Positions 16,183 through 24,280 of a DNA stretch of 64,000 nt are shown piece by piece. A program made the translations under genes and the position numbers. Within the stretch, counting starts at the first letter, position 1. Every line of letters begins with the position of its first letter. This DNA comes from Mesorhizobium_K marinum (GTDB lineage: Bacteria; Pseudomonadota; Alphaproteobacteria; Rhizobiales; Rhizobiaceae). Below the pieces are notes generated by a model that saw nothing but the letters and a program-made list of their open reading frames with translations, searched no databases and had not been told where the DNA came from. Where the stretch lies: assembly GCF_040813715.1 (NCBI RefSeq), contig NZ_JBFOCH010000002.1; one strand, 5' to 3'.

Positions 16183-17391
16183 TCAGGTCAGGCTTATCGC
16201 TGCGCCGGAATCGTCGTCCGAGCGCCGGCCACCCGGCCTCGGAGCGATCTTCACGCAATCCCGGCCGCTGTTCTTGGCGAGGTAGAGGGCCTTGTCGGCG
16301 CGCGCCATGAGGTCGCCGATGCCTTCGCCCCTGGCGAGTTCCGCCACGCCGAAGCTCGAGGTGAATCGCTTGGTCGACGGCAAGCCCTCGACCGCCATCG
16401 AGGCGAAGGCATTGCGCGCGCCTTCTGCGAACAGTCGCGCCGCCACGAGGTTGGTCCCGGGCATCAGGATCGCGAATTCCTCGCCGCCGACCCGACCCGC
16501 CACATGGTGAGGAGCCATCGCCGAGCGCAGGAAACCCGAGAAGGTGACGATCACCGCGTCTCCCGCCGCATGGCCGAAATTGTCGTTGATCGACTTGAAG
16601 TGGTCGAGATCGGCGATCACCAGCGACACCGGCAATCCGAGGCGGCGGGCATCGTGGAGGGCGACCGACGCATGTGTCTCGAATCCGCCACGGTTGAGAA
16701 GACCCGACATCGTGTCGGTTTCGGACCGGGCGTGGGCATCGGAAAGCACGTCGCGGACGAGGATGACCAGCAGCAGCAGGGCAAGCGCCATGGCGAAGAC
16801 CGTGCCCATCGACTGCGAGAACATCGCGTAGATCGTCGAGAGATACTGGTCGGGGCTGTCTCCCGTTCCGCCGAAGGCCCTGAAGAGCAGGGGTTTCGAC
16901 AGGAACTGCAGCGCGCTCGCCGCAAGCAGGACCAGAAGCATGTTGTCGAGCGCGGTTCGTCCCTTCGACTGCGCGACGATGCCCGCGGCGATGGCCTGGA
17001 GGACGAAGAAGGGCGACTGGTAGAGCAGCATGCGCATGAACGACTGCCGCGACAAGTCCTGGATGAAGTAGCAGGTGACGAGAGCGACCATCGATATGGC
17101 GCAAAGCGTCACCAGGGGGACGGGCACCGCGTATTTTCGCGCAATGCCGATGTTGAACACCGAAAGGGCCGCAAGAAGGGCGCCGTAGGACGCCATAACG
17201 AGCAGCGTCGAGGTTCCCACCGTCGCGATGGCGAACTCGATGAGGAAGTTCGACATGCCGATGGCATAGCTGAGCGCCAGCCAGCGCGCAGCCTCCCTGC
17301 GCCGGTCGTAGGCGGCGATCGCCGCGAACGAGGCGGCGAGCAGGCCCGCCACGAAGAGATTGATTGCGAGGATGAACCCTGCGCCGGTCAC
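16183..17391 (-). CDS. Membrane-bound diguanylate cyclase (GGDEF)
   Basis: A 402-residue protein. Residues 1-225 hold about six or seven membrane helices, probably a sensor. The C-terminal GGDEF domain (about 235-390) contains SDTMSGLLNRGGFE-like start residues, LVIADLDHFKSINDNFGHAAGD and the active-site motif GRVGGEEF. The product would be cyclic di-GMP. The inhibitory RxxD site expected just upstream of GGEEF is absent (PHHVA there), so product inhibition at that site is unlikely. A second, similar cyclase gene lies about 100 bp upstream on the same strand. No EAL domain is present. Confidence 0.93.
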   Translation of the reverse strand: MTGAGFILAINLFVAGLLAASFAAIAAYDRRREAARWLALSYAIGMSNFLIEFAIATVGTSTLLVMASYGALLAALSVFNIGIARKYAVPVPLVTLCAISMVALVTCYFIQDLSRQSFMRMLLYQSPFFVLQAIAAGIVAQSKGRTALDNMLLVLLAASALQFLSKPLLFRAFGGTGDSPDQYLSTIYAMFSQSMGTVFAMALALLLLVILVRDVLSDAHARSETDTMSGLLNRGGFETHASVALHDARRLGLPVSLVIADLDHFKSINDNFGHAAGDAVIVTFSGFLRSAMAPHHVAGRVGGEEFAILMPGTNLVAARLFAEGARNAFASMAVEGLPSTKRFTSSFGVAELARGEGIGDLMARADKALYLAKNSGRDCVKIAPRPGGRRSDDDSGAAISLT

Positions 17392-17495
17392 GGTTTCAGC
17401 ACTGCCCTTCCTTGGGGAGCCCAGTACACCACGCAGCCCGCAAAGAAGGTGTTAACACACAACCCTCCGGTTGTACCGCCCGGCAATGCATTCGC

Positions 17496-18698
17496 TCAGG
17501 CGGACCGCTGGACGATCTCGAGCGGCGGCGGGGGCTCCGGCGTGCGCTGATACGAGACGCGGATGCTGTCACGGCCATCGCGCTTGGCGTGGTAGAGGGC
17601 TTCGTCGGCACGGCGGGTAAGATCGTCTAGCGTCTCGTCAATGGAGTGGACGGCGATTCCGAAGCTTGCCGTGACCCTGACGTGGCCGGGCAGCCCATCG
17701 ATCGATCCGGCCGAAAAAACGGTGCGGACGGCCTCTGCGAAGAGCCGAGCCGCCGCGGGATCGGCCATCGGTATCAGGACCGCGAATTCCTCGCCGCCGA
17801 GGCGCCCTGCTACCGCGCGCAGGCCGGCGGCGCTGCGCAGCCGGGCGGCGAACTCCGCGATGACGCGGTCACCGGCCGCGTGACCGTGACTGTCGTTCAG
17901 GGACTTGAAGCGGTCGAGGTCGGCGACGACAAGCGCCGCTGGTAGGCCGGATGCCCTGCAGGTGTCGAGCATCGCCGACGCCTTCGCCTCGAAACCGCGG
18001 CGGTTGAGCAGGCTGGACAACGGGTCGGTCAGCGATTCCGAACGCAGCGTCCTCAGCATGTCCAACGCCTCGGCGGTCAACAGGCTGAGCGCGATCAGCA
18101 GCGACAGCACCGCATGGGACAAGAGAGCCGTCGTCCAATACAGCGAGGAATAGAAGCCTTCATAGCCGGCATAAGGCCCGTGAAGGGCGACCACCATCAC
18201 GGTGCGCACGATGAAGTTGACGCCCGAAAGCGCCGCCAGCACGATCAGCATCCGCTCGATGGGTCCGCGATTTGGCACCGCGCGGATCTCGGCTGCCACG
18301 ACAAGGCTGATGCCGCCGAATGCGAAGTTGACGGACAGGATGCGCCAGGTCAGGTCGGGCTGGACGAACATGAACCAGGCAAAGGCGCCGAACCCGCCGA
18401 CGGCGAAGACGACGAACGCCGGCCATGGGATCGGTCGGCTGTAGCGCGCCAAGATTGCGACTGTGAGGCAGAGGGCCGAAGCCATGAATGCCCCGACAGA
18501 AAGCATCCTGGTCGCCGGAAAGCCGATGGAAAGCGTGAAGTGCTGCAGCAGGAAGCCCGTCGCAGATCCGGCATAGGCGATCACCACCAGGAGGAGATAG
18601 CCCCTTTCGCGCGTGTTGAGCCAGAGCAGCAAAAATGCCGCCGCCAGCGTCAGTGCGATCGCCGGATTTAGCAGCGATATGAATAGACCCGTGCTCAA
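17496..18698 (-). CDS. Membrane-bound diguanylate cyclase (GGDEF), paralogue of its neighbour
   Basis: A 400-residue protein with the same plan as the adjacent cyclase: about seven membrane helices in residues 5-225 and a C-terminal GGDEF domain (about 235-385). Key residues are SLTDPLSSLLNRRGFEAKA, VVADLDRFKSLNDSHGHAAGD and GRLGGEEFAVLIP. The RxxD inhibitory site is missing here too (LRAVA). Equal architecture and adjacent same-strand position suggest tandem duplication followed by divergence of the sensor part. Confidence 0.93.
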   Translation of the reverse strand: MSTGLFISLLNPAIALTLAAAFLLLWLNTRERGYLLLVVIAYAGSATGFLLQHFTLSIGFPATRMLSVGAFMASALCLTVAILARYSRPIPWPAFVVFAVGGFGAFAWFMFVQPDLTWRILSVNFAFGGISLVVAAEIRAVPNRGPIERMLIVLAALSGVNFIVRTVMVVALHGPYAGYEGFYSSLYWTTALLSHAVLSLLIALSLLTAEALDMLRTLRSESLTDPLSSLLNRRGFEAKASAMLDTCRASGLPAALVVADLDRFKSLNDSHGHAAGDRVIAEFAARLRSAAGLRAVAGRLGGEEFAVLIPMADPAAARLFAEAVRTVFSAGSIDGLPGHVRVTASFGIAVHSIDETLDDLTRRADEALYHAKRDGRDSIRVSYQRTPEPPPPLEIVQRSA

Positions 18699-18840
18699 AA
18701 CGCCGCTGCCCCCTGCGGAATCCTGTCGGTTTTAGGTGGCAGGGACGAAAATACCGTTAAGCACAGACAGCGGATTTGAGGCACAATCACCGAAGCGGAG
18801 CGGCGCTTCCGCAAATATTTCCATCGCAACGGAGATACCA

Positions 18841-19152
18841 ATGGCCGAAACCGTTCTCGTCACCGACCATGAAACGATCCGGGACTGGGCCGCCGCCCGC
18901 TCCGGATACCCGGCCGTCGTCGACATTTCGCCGGCTGGCGGAACGCAACCCATGTTGCGGCTGGTGTTCGGCCAGGCCGCCTATCAGGACCAGGATCGCG
19001 CTGAGCGGCCGATCAACGCCGGCGGGTTCGAGCTCGTGGAATGGGACGAGTGGTTCAAGCTGTTCGAGGAATACCAGCTGGCCCTGATCGTCGGCAAGGA
19101 CGTGCCCGGCCGGCGCGACAACTTTCACGAGATCGTGCGGCGGCCGGACTGA
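18841..19152 (+). CDS. Conserved small soluble protein of unknown function
   Basis: A 103-residue acidic protein. It begins MAETVLVTDHETIRDWAAARSGYPAVV and ends in VEWDEWFKLFEEYQLALI plus VPGRRDNFHEIVRRPD. I recall a widespread family of small proteins with this layout (an 'H-I-W-A-R-G-P' start, a 'W-D-E-F-F' helix and a short C-terminal tail). No function is established that I know of. The ATG at 18841 is preceded by GGAGATACCA, a good ribosome binding site, so the longer upstream frame is rejected. It converges on leuC across a strong hairpin. Confidence 0.75.
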   Translation: MAETVLVTDHETIRDWAAARSGYPAVVDISPAGGTQPMLRLVFGQAAYQDQDRAERPINAGGFELVEWDEWFKLFEEYQLALIVGKDVPGRRDNFHEIVRRPD

Positions 19153-19176
19153 CGCGTCGGAGCGCGCCCTGACGGC

Positions 19177-19202
19177 AACGCGCCGGGCCCGCCCGGCGCG
19201 TT
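19177..19202. terminator. Strong hairpin between convergent genes, probable bidirectional terminator
   Basis: A perfect 11-bp GC-rich inverted repeat (AACGCGCCGGG with a 4-nt loop) lies midway between the small-protein stop at 19152 and the leuC stop at 19219. There is no T-run, so termination may be inefficient or need Rho, but the position fits a shared terminator. Confidence 0.6.
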
Positions 19203-19218
19203 GGAGTGGCCAATCGGC

Positions 19219-20628
19219 CTAGTTCCAGTCGCGAATGTCGACGAAATGCCCGGCGATGGCCGCAGCCGCCGCCATCGCGGGCGACACGAGGTGGGTGCGG
19301 CCCTTGAAGCCCTGGCGGCCCTCGAAGTTGCGGTTGGACGTCGAGGCGCAGCGCTCGTGCGGCTTCAGGCGGTCGTCGTTCATGGCGAGGCACATCGAGC
19401 AGCCCGGCTCGCGCCAGTCGAAACCCGCCTCGATGAAGATCTTGTCCAGCCCCTCCGCCTCGGCCTGAGCCTTCACCAGGCCCGAGCCCGGAACGATCAT
19501 GGCGTTGACGCTCGGATTGACCTTCTTGCCCTTGGCGACGGCTGCGACGGCGCGCAGGTCCTCGATGCGGCCGTTGGTGCAGGAGCCGATGAAGACACGG
19601 TCGAGCTTGATGTCCGTGATCCGGGTGCCCGGCTCGAGACCCATGTATTCCAGCGCGCGCTTCTTGGAGTTGCGCTTGTTCTCGTCCTCGATCTCGTCGG
19701 GATCGGGCACGACGCCGAGCACGGAGGTAACGTCTTCGGGCGACGAACCCCAGGTGACGATTGGCGGCAGTTTGGCCGCGTCGAGCACCACGACCTTGTC
19801 GAAATGCGCGCCTTCGTCGGACTTCAGCGTCTTCCAGTAGTCGAGCGCCATGTCCCACGCCTCGCCCTTCGGCGCGCGCGGCTTGTCCTTCACATAGGCG
19901 AAGGTCGTCTCGTCGGGCGCGATCAGGCCGGCGCGGGCGCCGCCCTCGATCGACATGTTGCAGACGGTCATGCGGCCTTCCATCGACAGCGAGCGGATTG
20001 CCTCGCCGGCATACTCGATGACGTAGCCGGTGCCGCCGGCCGTGCCGATCTCGCCGATGATGGCGAGGATGATGTCCTTCGCCGTCACGCCGGCAGGCAG
20101 TTGCCCGTCGACGCGCACCAGCATGTTCTTGGCCTTCTTCTGGATCAGCGTCTGGGTGGCCAGCACATGCTCGACCTCCGACGTGCCGATGCCGTGCGCC
20201 AGCGCACCGAAAGCGCCGTGCGTCGAGGTATGGCTGTCGCCGCAGACGATCGTCATGCCGGGCAGGGTGAAGCCCTGCTCGGGGCCGATGATGTGCACGA
20301 TGCCCTGACGGCGATCCTTCTCGGAATAGTATTCGACCCCGAAGTCGGCGGCGTTCCTGGCGAGTGCCTCGACCTGGACGCGGCTTTCCTCGTTCTTGAT
20401 GCCGTTCACGCGGTCCGGGGAGGTCGGTACGTTGTGGTCGACCACGGCCAGCGTCTTTTCCGGATGCCTGACCTTGCGACCGGCCATGCGCAGGCCTTCG
20501 AACGCCTGCGGGCTGGTGACTTCGTGGACGAGGTGTCGGTCGATCCACAGCAGGCACGTGCCGTCGGGATCGCGCTGGACGACATGGTCGTCGAAGATCT
20601 TGTCGTAGAGGGTGCGCGGTGCGCTCAT
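19219..20628 (-). CDS. leuC: 3-isopropylmalate dehydratase large subunit LeuC
   Basis: LeuC with LeuD isomerises 2-isopropylmalate to 3-isopropylmalate in leucine synthesis. The 469-residue aconitase-family protein begins MSAPRTLYDKIFDDHVV. It shows VCGDSHTSTHGAFGALAHGIGTSEVEHVLATQ and the iron-sulfur ligand regions FIGSCTNGRIEDLR and GCSMCLAMN. leuD and leuB are not adjacent. In Rhizobiales leuC commonly lies near rplS and trmD, as here. Confidence 0.96.
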   Translation of the reverse strand: MSAPRTLYDKIFDDHVVQRDPDGTCLLWIDRHLVHEVTSPQAFEGLRMAGRKVRHPEKTLAVVDHNVPTSPDRVNGIKNEESRVQVEALARNAADFGVEYYSEKDRRQGIVHIIGPEQGFTLPGMTIVCGDSHTSTHGAFGALAHGIGTSEVEHVLATQTLIQKKAKNMLVRVDGQLPAGVTAKDIILAIIGEIGTAGGTGYVIEYAGEAIRSLSMEGRMTVCNMSIEGGARAGLIAPDETTFAYVKDKPRAPKGEAWDMALDYWKTLKSDEGAHFDKVVVLDAAKLPPIVTWGSSPEDVTSVLGVVPDPDEIEDENKRNSKKRALEYMGLEPGTRITDIKLDRVFIGSCTNGRIEDLRAVAAVAKGKKVNPSVNAMIVPGSGLVKAQAEAEGLDKIFIEAGFDWREPGCSMCLAMNDDRLKPHERCASTSNRNFEGRQGFKGRTHLVSPAMAAAAAIAGHFVDIRDWN

Positions 20629-20693
20629 GTGCGTAAATCCGTCGATTGAGACAATGGGGAAGTCCGGATGGGCCGGAGTTCGTCAGCCGCCTG

Positions 20694-20810
20694 TCAGGCG
20701 AGAAGGCTGGTCATTGCGCCGGACACGCGCGCAAAGAACCGCGCCGGCAGGCGCTTCCTGTCCTGCAGCACGAAGCCCTTGTAGGCCGGATCGCCAAACA
20801 ACTCTTCCAT
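20694..20810 (-). CDS. Possible 38-residue small protein between leuC and a MarR regulator
   Basis: A short frame encoding MEELFGDPAYKGFVLQD, then a basic stretch (RKRLPARFFARV) and SGAMTSLLA. It is compact, charged and amphipathic, fits the gap between leuC and the MarR gene, and reads like a genuine peptide rather than GC-rich noise. No family is recognised and the ribosome binding site is weak. Confidence 0.35.
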   Translation of the reverse strand: MEELFGDPAYKGFVLQDRKRLPARFFARVSGAMTSLLA

Positions 20811-20857
20811 GGCTGGGGCTCATATCAAGCTTTTGACGACGCGGCAATCACGCCGCC

Positions 20858-21415
20858 CTACGCCGCTTCCTGTTCGTAGCAGATCTGGCCAGCCTCGGCG
20901 TCTGCCAGCGGCTGGCGCAACAATCGGCAGAAATGCCGGCCCGGACCGTCACTGTCGCCGGCGAAATGGCGGCAGGTGCGGCACATGCCGAACGGCTTGC
21001 CGCCGCCGGCGGCGATCCGCTTGCCGAGCAGCGCCTCCAGCCCGGCCTCGAGCCCTTGCCGGGTTTCGTTCGAAAGCTCGTCGACCGCATGGCGCAGCGT
21101 TTCGATCTCGTCCTTTTCCAGCATCGCCCATCCCGCAGGCGTCACGGCAAGGCGGACCGAGCGGCGGTCGCCCGGGTTGGCTGCCTTCTCGACCAGCCCG
21201 ACGCGCTCGAGTGACATCACGGTTTGCGAGACGGTGCCCTTGGTAGAGCCGAGATAGGCCGTCAGCGCACCTGGCGTGCGCGAAAACCGGTTGGCGCGGG
21301 AGAGATAGCGCAACGCGTCCCATTGGGCGGGCTTGAGGCCGTGGGCATGCCCCTCGTTGGCCACTGCGCGCGCCATCCTCTCGATCAGTTCGACGGTTCT
21401 GTTCCGGGCATCCAT
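20858..21415 (-). CDS. MarR-type transcriptional regulator with a four-cysteine tail
   Basis: A 185-residue winged-helix regulator. The DNA-binding domain (about 25-100) shows AQWDALRYLSRANRFSRTPGALTAYLGSTKGTVSQTVMSLERVGLVEKAANPGDRRSVRLAVT, typical of MarR. The last 43 residues carry cysteines at 145, 148, 163 and 179 (CRTC, HFC, QIC), a spacing that could hold zinc or an iron-sulfur cluster. Ordinary MarR proteins lack this. It diverges from a secreted-protein gene, and a palindrome lies 10 bp upstream of its start, so autoregulation is likely. The ligand is unknown. Confidence 0.88.
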   Translation of the reverse strand: MDARNRTVELIERMARAVANEGHAHGLKPAQWDALRYLSRANRFSRTPGALTAYLGSTKGTVSQTVMSLERVGLVEKAANPGDRRSVRLAVTPAGWAMLEKDEIETLRHAVDELSNETRQGLEAGLEALLGKRIAAGGGKPFGMCRTCRHFAGDSDGPGRHFCRLLRQPLADAEAGQICYEQEAA

Positions 21416-21424
21416 GTCAATTTA

Positions 21425-21439
21425 GTATCGTATCAATAC
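21425..21439. promoter_or_regulatory. Candidate MarR operator, imperfect palindrome
   Basis: GTATCGTATCAATAC, an imperfect inverted repeat, sits 10 bp upstream of the MarR start. Its flanks (TTA before, CA after) match those of the second site read on the opposite strand. The two sites are 55 bp apart, about five helical turns. Confidence 0.6.
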
Positions 21440-21479
21440 CAGTATTGCAACTGTGGAGGGCGCGTGCTAGCGCTAAATG

Positions 21480-21494
21480 GTATCGTAACGATAC
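21480..21494. promoter_or_regulatory. Candidate MarR operator, perfect palindrome
   Basis: GTATCGTAACGATAC is a perfect 7-bp inverted repeat around one central base. It ends 14 bp before the ATG of the secreted-protein gene, where a bound regulator would block the promoter or ribosome binding region. Confidence 0.65.
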
Positions 21495-21507
21495 TAAGGA
21501 GAGAAAT

Positions 21508-22221
21508 ATGAAGATCCGCCTGCTTGCCTCCGCTTTCGCGGCCGTCGCGACCACCGCATCCGCCCACGACGTGAAAAGCCCGGTCGACCCGGCAAAGCCG
21601 GCGCCGTTCGACATCACCGCCGCTTCGGCCAGCACGGACGGGCGCCTCGTCACTTTCGCCATGGAACTCGCCGGCGAGGCTGGTTCGATCAAGCCCGAGG
21701 CGACCGGCAGGCTGCACGGAGCCAAGGTTGCCGCCTATGTCTGGCCGACGGCACTTGATCCCGCCACCGCCGGCTTCGCTGAAAAGTCCGGAATCCTGGC
21801 GCTTGCGATCACCGCCCATCCGGATTTCGACGACACGCCGCTGTTCGACGAGAACGGCAACGGAGATCCTTCTGACGACGGGGAATCCTGGCATTCCCAC
21901 TGGGTGGTGCTTGGCAAGGACGCAGGCTGCGGCGCCGGCCTGAAGGTGCTCGACGTATCACCTGGCGTCGACATCCTGCCGGCGACCGCTCCGATGCTGC
22001 CCGTGGCGTTGGACAGCCCCGGCATGTCGCCGCAGTTCTCCGGCACCACGGCCCGCATCACCGTACCGGTCAAGGGCGGCGAGCAGGCGGCTTTCGATGC
22101 GGTAACCGCGGAGCTTCAGGTCAATGGCGAGGGCAAGACGCCGCTGCTCTGCGTGACCGGCGTGCACGACGTCGCCTCGGGTGACCTGTCGATGCCGGGC
22201 CGCATCACGAAGGAGAAGTGA
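21508..22221 (+). CDS. Secreted acidic protein of unknown function under divergent MarR control
   Basis: A 237-residue protein with a signal peptide (MKIRLLASAFAAVATTASA-HD). The mature part has an acidic loop, LFDENGNGDPSDDGESWHSHW (about residues 112-132), that resembles calcium- or metal-binding loops and ends in an HSHW motif. Two cysteines lie further on (AGCGAG and LLCVTG). I do not recognise a family. AAGGAGAG before the ATG is a strong ribosome binding site and the ATG at 21508 fits the signal peptide. The 92-bp divergent region shared with the MarR gene holds two palindromes. The 3' end overlaps the convergent mgtC-like gene by 17 bp. Confidence 0.8.
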   Translation: MKIRLLASAFAAVATTASAHDVKSPVDPAKPAPFDITAASASTDGRLVTFAMELAGEAGSIKPEATGRLHGAKVAAYVWPTALDPATAGFAEKSGILALAITAHPDFDDTPLFDENGNGDPSDDGESWHSHWVVLGKDAGCGAGLKVLDVSPGVDILPATAPMLPVALDSPGMSPQFSGTTARITVPVKGGEQAAFDAVTAELQVNGEGKTPLLCVTGVHDVASGDLSMPGRITKEK

Positions 22222-22783
22222 CGCGCTCGGGCGCGCCATTGGAACCGCGCGGCTCCGAACCCTTGGTGCCGGAGCCGCCGTCCTCGGCCGTAGCCAGATC
22301 TTCGCTCCGGTTTAGCTCCATTCCTGACTCGAAGGCAAAGAGCAGGATCAGCACGAGCAGCGCGAGAACGGTGGCGAAGAGCGCGATCTGCCAGAGGCCG
22401 ATGCCGCTCGCCACGCCGATGGCGCCGGCGAGCCACATGCCGGCACCTGTCGTCAGTCCGTGAACCTGGCCGCGCGTGAAGATGACGACGCCGGCGGCGA
22501 GGAAGGCGACGCCCGCTGTCACCGCCTCGATGATGCGGATCGGGTCGAACCGGCCGGTCTGCTTTTCGAACATCGGTGCGTGCACGATCTCGATCGTCAG
22601 GATGGCGAAGGTCGCCGCCGCCACGCAGACGAGGATGTGCGTCCTGAGGCCGGCCGGCCGCTTGCGCCATTCGCGTTCAAAGCCGATCGCCGCGCCGAAC
22701 ATCGCCGCCAGAAGAAGGCGCGCCGCCATGACCGGGAAGGGCGTGTATGTCGGGTGGGCGAATTCTTCGACGAGTTGTTCCAT
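22205..22783 (-). CDS. MgtC/SapB family membrane protein
   Basis: A 192-residue inner-membrane protein with four to five helices in residues 17-150. The family core is RLLLAAMFGAAIGFEREWRKRPAGLRTHILVCVAAATFA, then AVTAGVAFLAAGVVI and HGLTTGAGMWLAGAIGVASG. The last 35 residues are a hydrophilic Ser/Gly/Glu tail. MgtC proteins affect magnesium adaptation and ATP synthase, but SapB-type homologues outside pathogens are mostly uncharacterised. The ATG at 22783 follows GGGGGATCG; an ATG five codons upstream is possible. Confidence 0.88.
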   Translation of the reverse strand: MEQLVEEFAHPTYTPFPVMAARLLLAAMFGAAIGFEREWRKRPAGLRTHILVCVAAATFAILTIEIVHAPMFEKQTGRFDPIRIIEAVTAGVAFLAAGVVIFTRGQVHGLTTGAGMWLAGAIGVASGIGLWQIALFATVLALLVLILLFAFESGMELNRSEDLATAEDGGSGTKGSEPRGSNGAPERVTSPS

Positions 22784-22906
22784 CGATCCCCCGTGCATAT
22801 CGGTTGGCCATGAACGCGCATTCAGCGCGGCAGGTTCCAGCAGGACGCGATGGCATCGGGACGTTCGGGCCGCCGGGCGCGCCTTTGCGCCCGGCAACCG
22901 ACGTGA

Positions 22907-23332
22907 TCAGGCGAGGCGTGCGTCCAGCGACACGTTGATGGCGCCGAGCGCGCGCGATACCGGGCATTCGGCCTTTGCCTTGCCCGCCAGTTCCCTGAAT
23001 TTGGCCGCATCGATGCCGGGAACGGTACCGGTCAGCGTAAGTGCGCTGCCCGTGATCCCGGTGCCAGGCACCAGGGTGACCACGGCCTTTGCGTCGAGCT
23101 TTTCGGCCGGAGTGCCGTTCTCGGCCAGGAAATGCGATAGCTGCATCGCAAAGCACCCGGCATGGGCTGCCGCCAGGAGCTCTTCCGGGTTGGTGCCCGA
23201 TTTGCCGCTTTCGTCCTCGAAGCGTCCCTTGAACGAATAGCCGAGGCCCTGGAGGGCCCCGCTTTGGGCATCGAGCTTGCCGGCGCCTTCCTTCAGCGTG
23301 CCGCTCCAGACGGCTGTGGCGTGACGGTCCAT
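22907..23332 (-). CDS. OsmC family peroxiredoxin
   Basis: A 141-residue thiol peroxidase of the OsmC/Ohr fold that reduces organic hydroperoxides. Both redox cysteines are present: AAHAGCFAMQL (about residue 59) and KAECPVSRAL (about residue 126). The N-terminal ATAVWSGTLKEGAGKL and NPEELLAAAHAGC favour the OsmC branch over Ohr. It is monocistronic, on the minus strand. Confidence 0.92.
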   Translation of the reverse strand: MDRHATAVWSGTLKEGAGKLDAQSGALQGLGYSFKGRFEDESGKSGTNPEELLAAAHAGCFAMQLSHFLAENGTPAEKLDAKAVVTLVPGTGITGSALTLTGTVPGIDAAKFRELAGKAKAECPVSRALGAINVSLDARLA

Positions 23333-23400
23333 GGTCTTCTCCTGGGTTGCGAGGACAATGTTCAGAGGATGGCGCCGGCCCAAGGCGGCGGCGGTGCCGT

Positions 23401-23660
23401 TATAGCCCGGGAAGCCGCGCCGGTTCGACCGCAAAAACACGGGTCGGCGATGAAAGATGCGGTATGAAGGCGTCAAGAATGTCGGCGTCGTCGCGCCGTG
23501 TCCGTCCTTGCCCCGAGCCGCATGCNTGGCGCTTTTATAGCGCGGGAAGCCGCGCCGGTTCGACCGCAAAAACACGGGTCGGCGATGAAAGATGCGGTAT
23601 GAAGGCGTCAAGAATGTCGGCGTCGTCGCGCCGTGTCCGTCCTTGCCCCGAGCCGCATGC
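23401..23660. repeat. Assembly junction: 125-bp direct repeat around n at 23526
   Basis: 23401-23525 and 23536-23660 are the same sequence with one mismatch noted (C/G), separated by one n and a few unrelated bases. This fits an unmerged contig overlap rather than a natural repeat. It lies upstream of the small-protein and YCII genes. Confidence 0.85.
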
Positions 23661-23679
23661 CGCGGCCCGGGAGGAAAGC

Positions 23680-23910
23680 TTGGACGTTCTCCACCATGCC
23701 GCCTGGCAATGCGCCGCCCTCTGGCGAAGGCGTCGTGAGCGCGCTCGCCCCGAACCGCCGGCGCCCTCACCGACCGCCTCCGGCTTCGGCCGTTTGCTGG
23801 CGGCGGCGCTTGTCATTGCGTCTGTCGTGTTCATGCTCGAGCGGGCCGCCGACCGCGCGCTCTCGATTGCCGCCGCCACCCCTTCAAGCCATGCAGGAGA
23901 GATCGAATGA
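23680..23910 (+). CDS. Possible small membrane protein ahead of the YCII gene
   Basis: A frame whose stop overlaps the next ATG (ATGA), suggesting translational coupling. From a TTG at 23680 behind AGGAAAGC it encodes about 76 residues: LDVLHHAAWQCAALWRRRRER, a Pro-rich linker, then one membrane helix (FGRLLAAALVIASVVFML). An ATG at 23599, inside the duplicated segment, would give 103 residues. The composition is biased and I know no family, so the call is tentative. Confidence 0.4.
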   Translation: MDVLHHAAWQCAALWRRRRERARPEPPAPSPTASGFGRLLAAALVIASVVFMLERAADRALSIAAATPSSHAGEIE

Positions 23911-24263
23911 ACTATGTCTGCCTCGTCTACGGTGAAGAAAAACACATCGAGGGACTGGGGGCCGAGGGGCTCGCCGAGCTCGACCGCCGTTCTGTCGCCT
24001 ACGACAAGTGGATCGAGAAGGCCGGCAAGCTGGTCATCGCCCAGGCCCTGCAGTCGGTGAAGACGTCGAAGACGGTCCGCAGGCGCAACGGCAAGGTCGC
24101 CATGACCGACGGGCCGTTCGCGGAAACCAAGGAGCAGCTTCTCGGCTTCGTCATGCTGGACGCCGGCAGCCTGGACGAGGCCCTCGCCATCGCGGCTGAC
24201 ATCCCGATCGCCGAGTTCGGCTCCATCGAAGTGAGGGCCGTCTACGATGTTCCGGGACGGTGA
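23907..24263 (+). CDS. YCII-related (DGPF) domain protein
   Basis: A 118-residue protein of the YCII/DGPF fold. It starts MNYVCLVYGEEKHIEGL and has the DGPF motif in KVAMTDGPFAETKEQLLGFVMLDA (about 66-90), then EALAIAADIPIAEFGSIEVRAV. Members often sit next to ECF sigma factors and are thought to be small enzymes or regulators, without a settled reaction. No sigma factor is adjacent here. It converges on the UbiH-type gene. Confidence 0.88.
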   Translation: MNYVCLVYGEEKHIEGLGAEGLAELDRRSVAYDKWIEKAGKLVIAQALQSVKTSKTVRRRNGKVAMTDGPFAETKEQLLGFVMLDAGSLDEALAIAADIPIAEFGSIEVRAVYDVPGR

Positions 24264-24280
24264 AGCCCGAACGGCTCGAT

